Below, in pieces: positions 1 through 8,965 of a stretch of 13,556 bases of DNA. Origin of the DNA: Podila epigama (lineage: Eukaryota > Mortierellomycota > Mortierellomycetes > Mortierellales > Mortierellaceae); contig JAAAVE010000262.1 of NCBI GenBank assembly GCA_015679605.1, positions 4,066 to 17,621 of the forward strand, given 5' to 3'. The notes beneath the pieces were generated by a model. That model saw nothing but the letters and a program-made list of their open reading frames with translations. It did no database searches and had not been told where the DNA came from. Every line of letters starts with the position of its first letter. Within the stretch, counting starts at the first letter, position 1. The position numbers and the translations under genes are program-made.

Positions 1-39
1 AAAAAGAGTAACAAGAAAACTCATACACGCATCCCAACA

Positions 40-2508
40 TCACAACTCAGTGTGCAACATCGATGCTCCTCCTCCATATCCATATCCTTTGGCTCCATAC
101 TTTTTCGAGTAACACGTCTTGCACAAGATCTCTCCTTGTCGGTCCGTAATGTTGGTCGAGTCCAGACTCTTGGAGCACTCAAAGCATCGCAAACAAAGCT
201 TGTGGAACTTGAGTCCTCCTGGTGCCAGTGCAGACTCGGCCGCATACACTGTCTTTTGGCATCGAGGGCAAATATCGCCTCCTCCAAACGTCATTGGCAG
301 CTTCTTTGGTGTCATCAACCCACCAGAACGAACATAGCTGGTCTTGAGTGTCGTAGTCGGTGTGCTGTTGGTTGACGACGATGGCGTGACTGAAGACACT
401 GCCGCCGTTGAGGTGCCTGTCGTATCAGGTTGTCCAACTGACGATGCCGATCCTGAAGGTTTATCGCTAGTATGGCTCGTCTGCACACCATAGCTCGTGT
501 AATTGCCTCCAGCAGACGTTGTTCCATTGTACGTCGTCGAAATGTTGCTCTTCACTGGCTGCTCAACGCCTTCCGAGGTCGAAGCCGTTGGTGCCCAGGT
601 ACGAGTAGCAGCCGGTGACACGTGGCGTGGGGCTTGGTAGTTCATGCTCTTGGGCGCAGAAGGCACAGTCGGCGTGGGATCCTCGTCCCACTCGTCTACT
701 TCCACTGCTGAAGCAGCAGCAGATCCTGTAGAGGTCTCCTTTTGATGTCTACGCTCCTCCTGCTCCTGCAGTGACAACCTATCCGTTTCACTAATCAAGC
801 GGTTCACTGTAGGCTGTGGTGAGATTCTCTGAGCGGTCTGCTGGCGGTATGAAGATGGTTTGGGGAACACTTCCCGAGTCTCCTGCTTATGCGCTGTCGG
901 TTCAGCATCCCACTCATCTTCATCCACCGTGGGTGCAACCGGCGCGGCAGCTCGAACAGGCTCCTCTTTCACAGGCTCGCGTGCTGGCTCCTCAGGTTCC
1001 TCCTGTCGCACAGACTCTTTAGCGCGAGCTGAATCATCCTTTCGCGCAACCACGCGAATAGGAACATAATCCATGTAAGATGATTCTGTATCAGCGTCAC
1101 TGCCATGGGACGAGGGTGCTTCTCTTTCAGAAATAGATTCGGGCTGTCTCCTTGGGAGAGAGGGTGGTGGAGTCGCAGCAGGTACCGACGAAGAAGTGGG
1201 TGTCCCAACCTGGTAGGAGAGCGCCTGGCGGCTCTTGACAAAGGTCGACTCTGGATCCTGTATCTGGGGCGAAGGCTTGTAAGTTTGGTTCAAGAACAAG
1301 GTCTTTGTGGCTTGACTGCTCGGCGCTTGGCTAGACGCAACCGAAGACATGGACGAAAATGAAGGCACGGGAGAAGAGGTCGTAGCAATAGTCGAGCCGA
1401 AAGCAGACGACGTGTCCGACCCAGCCGACACGTATCCGGCGTGATGTCCACCATGCTCTTGCTGGACGCCGGCTCCAGTTCCGCTGCTAGCGGTCGACCC
1501 TCCAGTCGAGTCTGCTTTTACACGTCCATACTTTGCGGCTACACGTTGCGCATGCGCTTCGTCATAAGCTCGACGGGAGGCTTCTGCCTGCTCCCGGATC
1601 ATGTCCAGCGAGCTACGTTTTTTGAGGGTAGCGTTGACGGGAACAAGTGGTTCCCGTCTTTGGTTCAGGTCCTCGTCCTCGTCCGCAGTCGTTGTCGTCG
1701 AGCCTGGTCGAGGGTTATCAACATCGCTGTGTCGGCCAGAGCTACTTTCTCCAGTGTAATTATGAGCGACAGTCGTACTTCCAGTACTAGTTGGTGGCCG
1801 CCCAATACTCCGTTTAAACTCGTTCTCTGGTGTTTCGCGCACAAGGACACCAGTCGCATAGCCATAGCCTGTTGGACCGAATCTAGCTCTATATTTTTAT
1901 ATACATTTTTTTTGAGCATCGTTATTAGTTCGTGATTGTCAAGAGTTTCTCACTCGATATCCCTTATTCAACGACTTCCACGTACTTGTGGCAGTTATTG
2001 CAGTAAGCCTATTCAATCCCGTGACAAAAATATGAACAATACAGACTGTTAACAGAAATCCTTGATATTGCTTCGTAATGAGACTAAAAAAAAAAAAAAC
2101 CTCAATTAAAGCTCAAGCACTTACATCTCCTTCATGCTCGGCCAGAATAGTGGAATCTAGGCGACGGTTACATTCACGGCAGGTATAGCACTATTTTACA
2201 TTGACCACCATTCGAATAAGAGTTAGACATTTTCCAACGTCGGAAATGCCACCTAAAAAAAAAGCAAAAAAACACTCTGAGCTTTCCACTCATTCATGCG
2301 TACCGACTTGTGCCAGGGTGCGCCATTGGGTCCAATGACTTGTTCTGCCTAATGTAGAGAAAATAAGCATGCATCTTTTTGAGTACACTCGAAATGTACA
2401 GTCTCACAGACCAAGTTTGTGAAGAGAGAGAGTTCGCCTTACGCTATAGACAGCCTTGGAGCAACGAGGACAGCGGGGTGCAGCAGGTACAACAAACCGT
2501 GGTGGCAT
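40..2508 (-). CDS. CRP-type protein with two LIM domains and a disordered middle (5 exons)
   Basis: Spliced model of 680 aa with exons 2508-2443, 2348-2304, 2190-2125, 2008-1986 and 1882-40. Donors are GTAAGG, GTACGC, GTAAGT and GTACGT; acceptors all end in TAG, and the phases agree. LIM1 (residues 13-65) is C-x2-C-x18-H-x2-C-x2-C-x2-C-x17-C-x2-C, spread over exons 1-4. It is followed by FGPTGYGYATG. LIM2 (605-657) has the same spacing within exon 5 and is followed by KGYGYGGGA. A Gly/Tyr-rich segment after each LIM is typical of the cysteine-rich (CRP) family, whose members bind actin or scaffold cytoskeletal proteins. Between the LIMs lie Ser/Thr/Pro-rich sequence, a charged probable helix near residues 155-190, an SH3-ligand-like PPSLPRR near 306-312, and two DEWD motifs at W391 and W465. 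The ATG at 2508 is the first methionine before the first zinc cysteine. An actin role is inferred from the family. The long single-exon part read alone would lose LIM1. Confidence 0.9.
1986..2008 (-). other. 23-bp micro-exon carrying the last zinc cysteines of LIM1
   Basis: This exon encodes AYCNNCH plus two bases of a lysine codon. It is flanked by an AATAG acceptor and a GTACGT donor. The last base of that lysine codon comes from exon 5 (position 1882), giving a continuous CHKFGPTGYGY across the junction. The downstream intron (1883-1985) contains an ACTAATAAC branch-point-like sequence on the transcript strand. Without this exon LIM1 lacks two zinc ligands. Confidence 0.85.
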
Positions 2509-2823
2509 TTCTATTTATCTTTGTCTTTAATGGATGAATGAAAATGAGAGAATGGAATGGAATAAAATGGGATGGGTGATAGTGAGACAGGGCTTGAAAA
2601 AAAAAAAAGAAAAATGCGAACGTTGTGAGCATTCGAAAAAAAATCATTTTGCAACTTCGCCTTCGACGTCATTACAATCTTTTGGGAAATTACTCGCCTT
2701 GGCGGTTTTGGGCTGTAGGAGAAACGGTCAAGGGGGAGCAGAATGACAACAAACGTCATTAACATGGTGGGTGGTTTGTGATACACTTTGAATGCTGTAA
2801 AAGCGCGGCATGTCAGTGTTATT
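2509..2823. other. Intergenic: hydrolase 3' end and LIM-gene promoter
   Basis: This 315-bp gap separates two minus-strand genes. It should hold the 3' UTR of the hydrolase gene and the promoter and leader of the LIM gene. The LIM leader is pyrimidine-rich on the transcript strand (CCATTCCATTCTC-like) and reaches the ATG as GATAAATAGAAATGCC. Homopolymer A runs at 2597-2608 and near 2636-2643 are T runs on the transcript strand. I see no canonical AATAAA, no RNA gene and no convincing ORF. Confidence 0.6.
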
Positions 2824-4881
2824 TCAGCATGCTTTGAGTTCAGTAGGTGGTGGTGGGTGATAATGGACTCGACTACCAGAAGACGATGCATGCGTGTCAT
2901 CGCTCTCCTTCGCGTCGATTCTGGGCTTGGAACTGACGCGATCTTGTTCGCCTCCTGTCATGGCGGATGATTCCGCAATTGACGGATGACGCGTGACGCC
3001 TGCCCCTTCTCCAGCTCTTGTCGACTCGGTGCCACCCGCAGACCCACCAGCAGACTTTCTGGAACCAGAACGCATCACCCCCGTTGACATCCGACGGCCA
3101 CCAACGCTTCGTTCTCTCGACAACGATCCCAAACACACTTTTTTGATGAAAAAGGAGGCCACTTTGACAAATTCCATCGGCTTTTCCTCTTGAGGCAAAT
3201 GACCTGCGTGCTTGATGATCTTCAAGACTTGTGGAACATTCGCTTTTCGCACTGTTTGCATCCTCTCAAAGAATCGCAGTGTCTCAATCGTGGGTACAAC
3301 ATCGTCCACGTCGCCCGTCATGACCAAGATCGACAACTCTGTCAGCTTGTCAAGGTGTTCCATAATCCTGAATCTCGATCGATGCTTTGTCGCATAGCCG
3401 AGCCCTCGCCAGAACCCCTCCTGTCGAGTTGGTGCCATATACATCTCAATCGTCTTTGGGTCCGACATGATCGTCGTCGGCTTGTAGTAGAGTTGCTGAA
3501 GTGGGCCGTGATTGCCATAGAGTCCCCGGTAGATCCAGCAAAGGGGTGGCGGGTAGGAGACACATGCCCGTAGATACATTGGTGGTGACTCGTCCAAGAT
3601 CGATGGCGCCACCAACAAAAGCCCTCGAACATTGGCTGGTGTAGAGAGTGCGAGCGCAGAGGCGATCGTTGCACCTGTACCATTGCCAACCAAAATCAGA
3701 TTCTGGTGCATGCCCAACGTTTCCAATAAGGTCTGACAGACGGCCAACACACCTGCGCTCTTGTATGGGTTGGCATTCTTTGGCCACGTTGCTGGCTTGT
3801 CCGAGTGACCATACCCAATCCTATCGTATGAGAGAACTCGACAGCCTGTGCGGTCCGCCAATGCCTGCTGGACCTTGTGCCATGTCCCAAGATTTGAGAG
3901 GGCACCATGAAAAAGCACAATGTTGCGGCCGTTACCGTTGATGCGGTAAAGGGGGTCAAGTGTCGGATAACACACCTTGTAATGAATCTTCCACGCATGG
4001 ATAGTGATCATGCCATCCTTCTCGGCAAACCGTCTCACTGGTAGGGGCTGTCGTTCAGTTTCATTGTTTGTTTTTTTTGTGTTCAAGTTTTCGTTTGCCT
4101 CGGCGGCTGTGGGGTGTCGCGTGAATTCCTGTTGTGCTGTTGAAGACAGGGCTAAAGTCTCGGACGCCGTAATGGTGTTGTCAGAGTTACTTAGCGGACT
4201 TGATCCATGTATTTTTGACAATGGCCTTTCGTGAGACACTGGTAAACCCGGTCGACCAGGGATAGATCGCTGCTGCTGTTTGCCATTTGTCACTGGAGAG
4301 GTGTGCGAGTCATTTGTGATGGTGGTAATGGTAATAGTGGTGGTGGTGTTCAATGGTTGTTGCGTGGAGCTGCTTTGTGACGCTACTTCTTCTTCTTTTC
4401 TCAGATTTGTACCTCCATCGACATCAGCCGTTGGAGATGGCAAAGTTGCTCCTATGGCCGTTATTTCCTCGTCCACGTTTTCACCCCTGCAGCATTGGAT
4501 GGTATTATCTTCCCTCGGGCCCTTGCTCTCCTTTTTGTCGATTCCATTATCTTCTTCCCCTTTCTCCTCGTCCTCCTTCTCATCGTCCTCCTCGTCTTCG
4601 TCTTCTTCTTCTTCTTCTTCGTTCTCCTCTTCTTCTTCATCGTCGTCTTCAGATACATCATAATGATCATGACCCTCCATGCCACTCTCGATGTCATGGT
4701 ACACGGCATCTTCATCCCCGCTATGCTCGACATCTACGTGATCAATACCGACACCAAGACGCAAGAACTGAGAAGCCGCCGGGTGAACATATGTCGCCAT
4801 GCCCGCTCCAGTTGTCTCACTGCCAGTGGACTGTCGTCGCCGAAGCGACATCCCGTTCGAGTTGTCTCTCTGGCTCTGCAT
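2824..4881 (-). CDS. Alpha/beta-hydrolase-fold protein with Gly at the nucleophile position
   Basis: Intronless, 685 aa. The ATG at 4881 is the first in frame after an upstream TGA. Residues 1-290 are low complexity, with a dense Glu/Asp tract at 78-111 followed by Ser/Thr/Asn-rich sequence. The fold spans about 291-580. It has an oxyanion-type FHG (H325-G326), DRIGYGHSDKP after strand beta-4, GDVDDVVP with the probable acid Asp526, and HAGHLP with the probable catalytic His561. The nucleophile elbow, normally G-x-S-x-G, reads GNGTG at 399-403, so Gly401 replaces the serine; the codon is GGT at 3681-3679. A basic, Ser/Gly-rich tail covers 581-685. The domain resembles MhpC, epoxide-hydrolase and esterase relatives. 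With no nucleophile it is probably not a conventional esterase and may be a pseudoenzyme or binding protein. Substrate and location cannot be inferred; no signal peptide is evident. Confidence 0.87.
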   Translation of the reverse strand: MQSQRDNSNGMSLRRRQSTGSETTGAGMATYVHPAASQFLRLGVGIDHVDVEHSGDEDAVYHDIESGMEGHDHYDVSEDDDEEEEENEEEEEEDEDEEDDEKEDEEKGEEDNGIDKKESKGPREDNTIQCCRGENVDEEITAIGATLPSPTADVDGGTNLRKEEEVASQSSSTQQPLNTTTTITITTITNDSHTSPVTNGKQQQRSIPGRPGLPVSHERPLSKIHGSSPLSNSDNTITASETLALSSTAQQEFTRHPTAAEANENLNTKKTNNETERQPLPVRRFAEKDGMITIHAWKIHYKVCYPTLDPLYRINGNGRNIVLFHGALSNLGTWHKVQQALADRTGCRVLSYDRIGYGHSDKPATWPKNANPYKSAGVLAVCQTLLETLGMHQNLILVGNGTGATIASALALSTPANVRGLLLVAPSILDESPPMYLRACVSYPPPLCWIYRGLYGNHGPLQQLYYKPTTIMSDPKTIEMYMAPTRQEGFWRGLGYATKHRSRFRIMEHLDKLTELSILVMTGDVDDVVPTIETLRFFERMQTVRKANVPQVLKIIKHAGHLPQEEKPMEFVKVASFFIKKVCLGSLSRERSVGGRRMSTGVMRSGSRKSAGGSAGGTESTRAGEGAGVTRHPSIAESSAMTGGEQDRVSSKPRIDAKESDDTHASSSGSRVHYHPPPPTELKAC
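4549..4650 (-). repeat. Glu/Asp-rich low-complexity coding tract
   Basis: This stretch codes hydrolase residues 78-111, almost all Glu and Asp with a few Lys and Asn. On the plus strand it is a run of CTT/CTC-like triplets. It opens spurious Leu/Phe/Ser-rich frames on the opposite strand. Tracts of this kind tend to vary in length by slippage. Confidence 0.85.
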
Positions 4882-4954
4882 CCGTGTGCCCTCTAGTCAG
4901 AAAAAAAAGTTGTATGCTTGGAGTGAAATGTGGATCAAATTTGAATGGAAAGTA

Positions 4955-4985
4955 GTGTGTGTGAGTGTGTGTGCAAGAGAAAGAA

Positions 4986-5016
<31 letters not shown>

Positions 5017-5018
5017 AG
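4955..5018. repeat. Compound GT/GA microsatellite
   Basis: A GTGTGTGAGTGTGTGTG stretch leads directly into AAGAGAAAGAAAGAGAGAGA-type GA repeats with a few A interruptions. It lies 74-137 bp upstream of the hydrolase start codon. On the hydrolase transcript strand it reads as CT followed by CA repeats. Confidence 0.9.
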
Positions 5019-5120
5019 ACTTTGAGGAACAAAAGGATATGGTCGGGAGTAGGCGACAAAAAAAGTACTAAAAGTAGTACAAAAAAAAATGAACACAATT
5101 AAATGTTGCATGCAATGATG

Positions 5121-5134
5121 CTCTCTCTCTCTCT
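5121..5134. repeat. Short (CT)7 run
   Basis: Seven CT units lie in the divergent intergenic region, roughly midway between the two genes. On the minus strand they form a GA run matching the tract at 4976-5017, so the two could pair as an imperfect inverted repeat. Confidence 0.75.
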
Positions 5135-5298
5135 TGAAAGAAAGATACGATCAATCACGTTTTCGCACACCTTTATTTTTATTTCCTCACGAGCACGCCA
5201 CCAAGTTTCCTTTTCCCAAAAGCCACCTCTTATTGGAATGCATTCATTCATTCACTATTTTTACAACGAATCACATTCATTAACAACGTGGTATAAAT

Positions 5299-5326
5299 CA
5301 CACACACACACACACACACACACACA
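5299..5326. repeat. (CA)14 microsatellite abutting the deubiquitinase start codon
   Basis: Fourteen uninterrupted CA dinucleotides end at the base before the ATG at 5327, giving the context CACACAATGG. The repeat therefore forms the 3' end of the 5' leader and supplies the start-codon context. Confidence 0.95.
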
Positions 5327-8300
5327 ATGGCAAAAAAGAAAAAAGGAGGGCGCCGCCTAAGCGCAAGTGACTTTGCCGACAGTAAGCTTTTATCTTCTTC
5401 CGTCTCCACCTATTTTTTTCGCGAATGTTCAAAATATACACATTGGCAATGAATAAAACACTCACGCCATGTTGAACCCCCTTTCGTTGGGTGAATTGTA
5501 GGCGATGCGTTGTTACAAGAGGTCCTCACAGGGTCAGCCAACGCACGGGAAAGACTCGCCATGACCCCACCCGTGTCTGTCACACAACCCACAACTACAA
5601 CCTCTTCCGTGACAATCCTACAGGCCCCACAGCAAGATGTCAGCAAGGACCAGATCGGACCAGATCAGCAACAGGTTTCGTCATCTAGCACACACACTCT
5701 CACCGACAGTATGGCAACAGAACAACCTCTTCTAAAACCAGCAGCAACTGACAAGAAATGCCAGCACGTCAAGACTGCGGTCAAGGCACCAAAATTCAAA
5801 AAGGGACTGGCACATCTCAAGGTCTGGGACCATTGTCAAGGATGCATTGCGGCTGTCGCTAAGGCCAAGAAATCACCTCATCGCGGACAAAAAAAACAGG
5901 AGCAAGAATCGGAGCAAGATGCAACATTGTCCATGGAGAGCTTGTCTCTTACAGGTCCTACAAACTTGGACAGTCAGGATCAAGTGGACGAAGCACTGGC
6001 ATCAGAATTGCTCTGGCTCTGTTTGACATGCTGTGAGATCAATTGTGGACGGACGGTGAAGAAACATTCGATCGCGCACTATGAAAAAAGTCAGCACAAT
6101 CACCCCCTCGCCATTAATCTTGGAACCATGGAATGCTGGTATGTGTCTCCTTTTTGATGACAAATCCATTGTTCACGACTGGAAAGTTGAAAGTTTTGTA
6201 TCGACTAGTCTTCTTCTCGACCTAATGTCCAAAGGCATTTGTCTTTTTATTGTTCTCGTATATGGTATGCCGTAGGTGCTATGAGTGCGATGCATATATT
6301 GTTCCATCAAAGAACAGGAACGAAACGATCAAAGAATGTCAGGCCATCATTGAGAGTGTTTTGCAGATCAAGCAATCCAAAATGAGAGGTGAGACCTGGT
6401 GCTTTCCTTATATTAATGTATTCCTTTTTGCATGGATGGCCACATACTCAACATCATCACTCTACTCTCTTTGACGAAGCCAATGTAGCAGCAAGTATTA
6501 CAACATCAAAAAAGACAAAGGGCTCATTAGCGTCGACCAGTGTTATCGCCTCTTCGCATCCAAAGTCCAAGATCTTTACCCCTGGTCTTCAGAACCTTGG
6601 CAACACTTGCTTTTTCAATTCTGTTGTGCAGGTAAACAATGCATAGAATCGGGTTTCCATTGTCAGAGCAACTTCTTTTTTCTTGGATGGACGAGCACCC
6701 TCAATTCTAACCTCATCCTTTTTTATATTTTCTACTATGGGGCTGTAGGTCCTCGTTGAAACAAAGTCACTGAAAAAGACATTATGTGAAGGCAACAATG
6801 AAGAGTCAGAGCCAGCAGCAGCTCTCTACCCAATCTCACTAGCTACCAGGACGGATGCAGGACTCGGCCCATTGACAACAACGTTCAAATTGTTCCTCGA
6901 AACCATGTGGAAGCAACAAGGATCGACAGTGGCACCTCGGGATCTGTTTATGCAAATCTGCAAGAAATGGAAAGTCTTTCGCGGATTTCGGCAACAAGAT
7001 AGTCAGGAGCTCATGCGTTACCTGTTTGATGGCATCAAGCAAGAGGAGTTGGATATGATCAAGCGCCAGTTGGCTGAAGAGAATGGTACAGATGCGTCCG
7101 AGTCAGCGGTAGAAAAGAAGGATGAATGCAACGACGACGAGAAAGTAGACAACTCTTTGAGTGTTTCGACCGATGCAAAGGTTACAAAATATGTTCCTTT
7201 CATTGATACTTGCTTTTCTGGAAAACTGGTCAGTGTCATTGTCTGCGATGCATGCAAAAAGGTAAGAGTACTAACTAGTTCGACGACAAGCCATCTTGAG
7301 CCTACTTTCCTTTTGCATGTTGACTAACATTCCTTCACCTTGATACTGCAAACTCTCGACAGTGCTCCTATGCTTATGAAGACTTTTGCGATTTGTCTCT
7401 CCCAGTCAAAGGACCTGCGCAGGTAAAAATGAGAAAATAGTCTGTGTGTGTGACGATTACACTTTGCCTTCTAATTGTCATGATATTCCTTCTCTAACAT
7501 GTCTCTCTGTAACTGCCTTTTGGTTATGGTCCAAAAAGTTCGCAGCTGGAAGTAAGCTCAAAGATCGTGGACTCACACAAGCTCCAGCGACATCTGTGGC
7601 CACAACATCAACCACGGAGCCGGAAATCTCGACCACGGGAACCGATGCCGTAGACAACCAGAACCCTATTCCTGAATCAGAACAACCCTCAGAAACCCAT
7701 TTGGCACATGTTCGGAAACTGTTGCGGCATGTGGGGCATTCCAACTCTGAGACTCTGTCGATTGAACGGTCTCTGAACCAATTCACAGCAGTTGACATTC
7801 TGGAGGGTGACAACAAGTTTGCTTGCGAGAACTGCTTCAAGCTTTTGGCACCCATGGAGAAGGAGGTCAAGGGACAAACAGATGGGTCAACAGAGGATGG
7901 TACACCTGGTCCTGAGGCTACTCTGGAACAGGAGCCAAAGGATGCTCAGGCTACGTCAAGCAGTGACAGTGACAAGACTGCGTCCAACGGCGTCTCAAAG
8001 GAGACAGTGACGACTGCAATCAACGACACCGAGAACAACAGTCAATCCTTAGAAAGCGATAGCGCAGATGAAGAAGAAGAAGAAGAAGAGCAAGTTGACC
8101 GGTTCGGCAACACCATACCAAGAAAACCCCTTCAGCAAAAAGTGCAAAAAGAGTCAGAAAAGGAAAAGGAAAAGGAACAACTAAAGTTTATCTTTAGAAA
8201 GGCATACAAGCGTTACTTGGTCTCAAGTCTACCTCCGACTCTTATCTTGCACCTGAAGAGGTTTGAGTCGGGCCGGTTTGGACAGATGCGCAAGATTGAG

Positions 8301-8747
8301 GACCATGTCGAGATTCCTGAAGAATTGGATATGTCACCGTACTACATGTCCAAGGAGGATATCGAGCAAGAGTCAACAAACAAGCAAGTGAATGGAACAA
8401 ATGAAAACGAGCCAATACCATCAACAACACCGACCACAACAGAAGCGCAAGCCGTGTCAAAGAAGAAATACCGACTCTATGGTGCAGTTGTACACATGGG
8501 TACACTCGGTGGTGGGCATTATACAAACTATGTATTGTCATCCAAAGTGGAGCAGACACCAGAAGTATCTCCACCTAAATCGACATCCGATGACGCAGAG
8601 ATGAGCAGCAGCGAAGGCATCAAAGACTGCAAAGAAAACCATGCACAGAGGCAATGGATTGCTTGCAGTGATACCAGTGTTCGGCATGCCACATTGCAAG
8701 AAGTCCTTGCCAGCAGGGCATATCTTTTGTTTTACGAACGCGTTTAG
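5327..8747 (+). CDS. USP16/USP45-class ubiquitin carboxyl-terminal hydrolase (7 exons)
   Basis: Spliced model of 909 aa with exons 5327-5381, 5502-6138, 6276-6388, 6489-6631, 6749-7261, 7363-7422 and 7539-8747. This is a cysteine protease that removes ubiquitin. Exon 1 encodes the basic start MAKKKKGGRR. A zinc-finger UBP domain at about 105-240 keeps all 12 ligands of the USP16 type: CQH, CQGC, CLTC, NCGR, HSIAH, the later His and CWCYEC. The USP domain runs from about 300 to the end. It has the Cys box LGNTCFFN (catalytic Cys309), FRQQDSQELMRYL, zinc-ribbon pairs C482-x2-C485 and C603-x2-C606, LILHLKRF, GGGHYTNYV (His834) and WIACSD (Asp885). Acidic and Ser/Thr-rich inserts split the domain, as in USP16. 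In animals USP16 acts on histone H2A and USP45 on repair substrates; which applies here is unknown. Exon 4 could instead start at 6480, adding three residues. The exon 7 acceptor is AAAAAG, the first AG after a CTAAC branch-like site, and is the weakest junction. Confidence 0.92.
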
Positions 8748-8965
8748 ACATAATAGAGCATTTCATTAAAATTTAGTTCGAGCCAAGGTACCATGGTATG
8801 CAGGCACGACAACCTGTCTGCCAGTACGAGCGTTACCACACGTGAATGTTCGTTTTTCTCTTCTTGAGGTTGCCACATATCAAGCAACAGGTGCAAATAT
8901 AGCATGTAACATTTGCAATTGTGATTTTTTATCGCTGTGATATGGCTACATTGTCTATCTTGAAT
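8748..8965. other. Convergent 3' intergenic region
   Basis: These 218 bp lie between the stop codons of the plus-strand deubiquitinase and the minus-strand channel, so both 3' UTRs must end or overlap here. An ATTAAA at 8765-8770 is a possible poly(A) signal for the deubiquitinase, though it sits only 17 bp after the stop. No clear AATAAA exists for the minus-strand gene. There is no ORF or RNA gene. Confidence 0.55.

Larger units (their letters stand above)
4882..5326. promoter_or_regulatory. Divergent intergenic region between hydrolase and deubiquitinase genes
   Basis: This 445-bp gap lies between two divergent start codons and should carry both promoters. It contains a GT-rich run (4955-4973), a GA run (4976-5017), a CT run (5121-5134) and (CA)14 (5299-5326). 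An ATTGG (reverse CCAAT) lies near 5233, followed by repeats of ATTC near 5240-5255. A TATAAA at 5292-5297 sits only 30 bp before the deubiquitinase ATG, so it works as a TATA box only if the leader is very short. The promoter assignment comes from gene orientation; no individual element is proven. No tRNA or other RNA gene was seen. Confidence 0.6.

Noticed and set aside
1441-1935. 164-codon plus-strand frame opposite the LIM gene
   Set aside because: It is antisense to a well-supported coding exon and to an intron, and has no recognisable motif; treated as a shadow.
3819-3845. GYGHSDKP in the hydrolase as the missing GxSxG nucleophile
   Set aside because: It lies in the conserved DRxGxGxS segment well before the elbow and lacks the G-x-S-x-G spacing; the true elbow is GNGTG at 399-403.
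4280-4955. Plus-strand open frames rich in Leu, Phe and Ser opposite the hydrolase N-terminus
   Set aside because: They are the antisense of the Glu/Asp-coding triplet tract, with no recognisable domain and biased composition explained by the repeat.
5292-5297. TATAAA as a definite TATA box for the deubiquitinase gene
   Set aside because: It is only 30 bp from the ATG, leaving almost no room for a leader; kept only as a possibility within the intergenic entry.
4955-5326. The microsatellite cluster as a CRISPR array or transposon terminus
   Set aside because: The repeats are simple dinucleotides with no spacers, no terminal inverted repeats, no target-site duplication and no transposase nearby.
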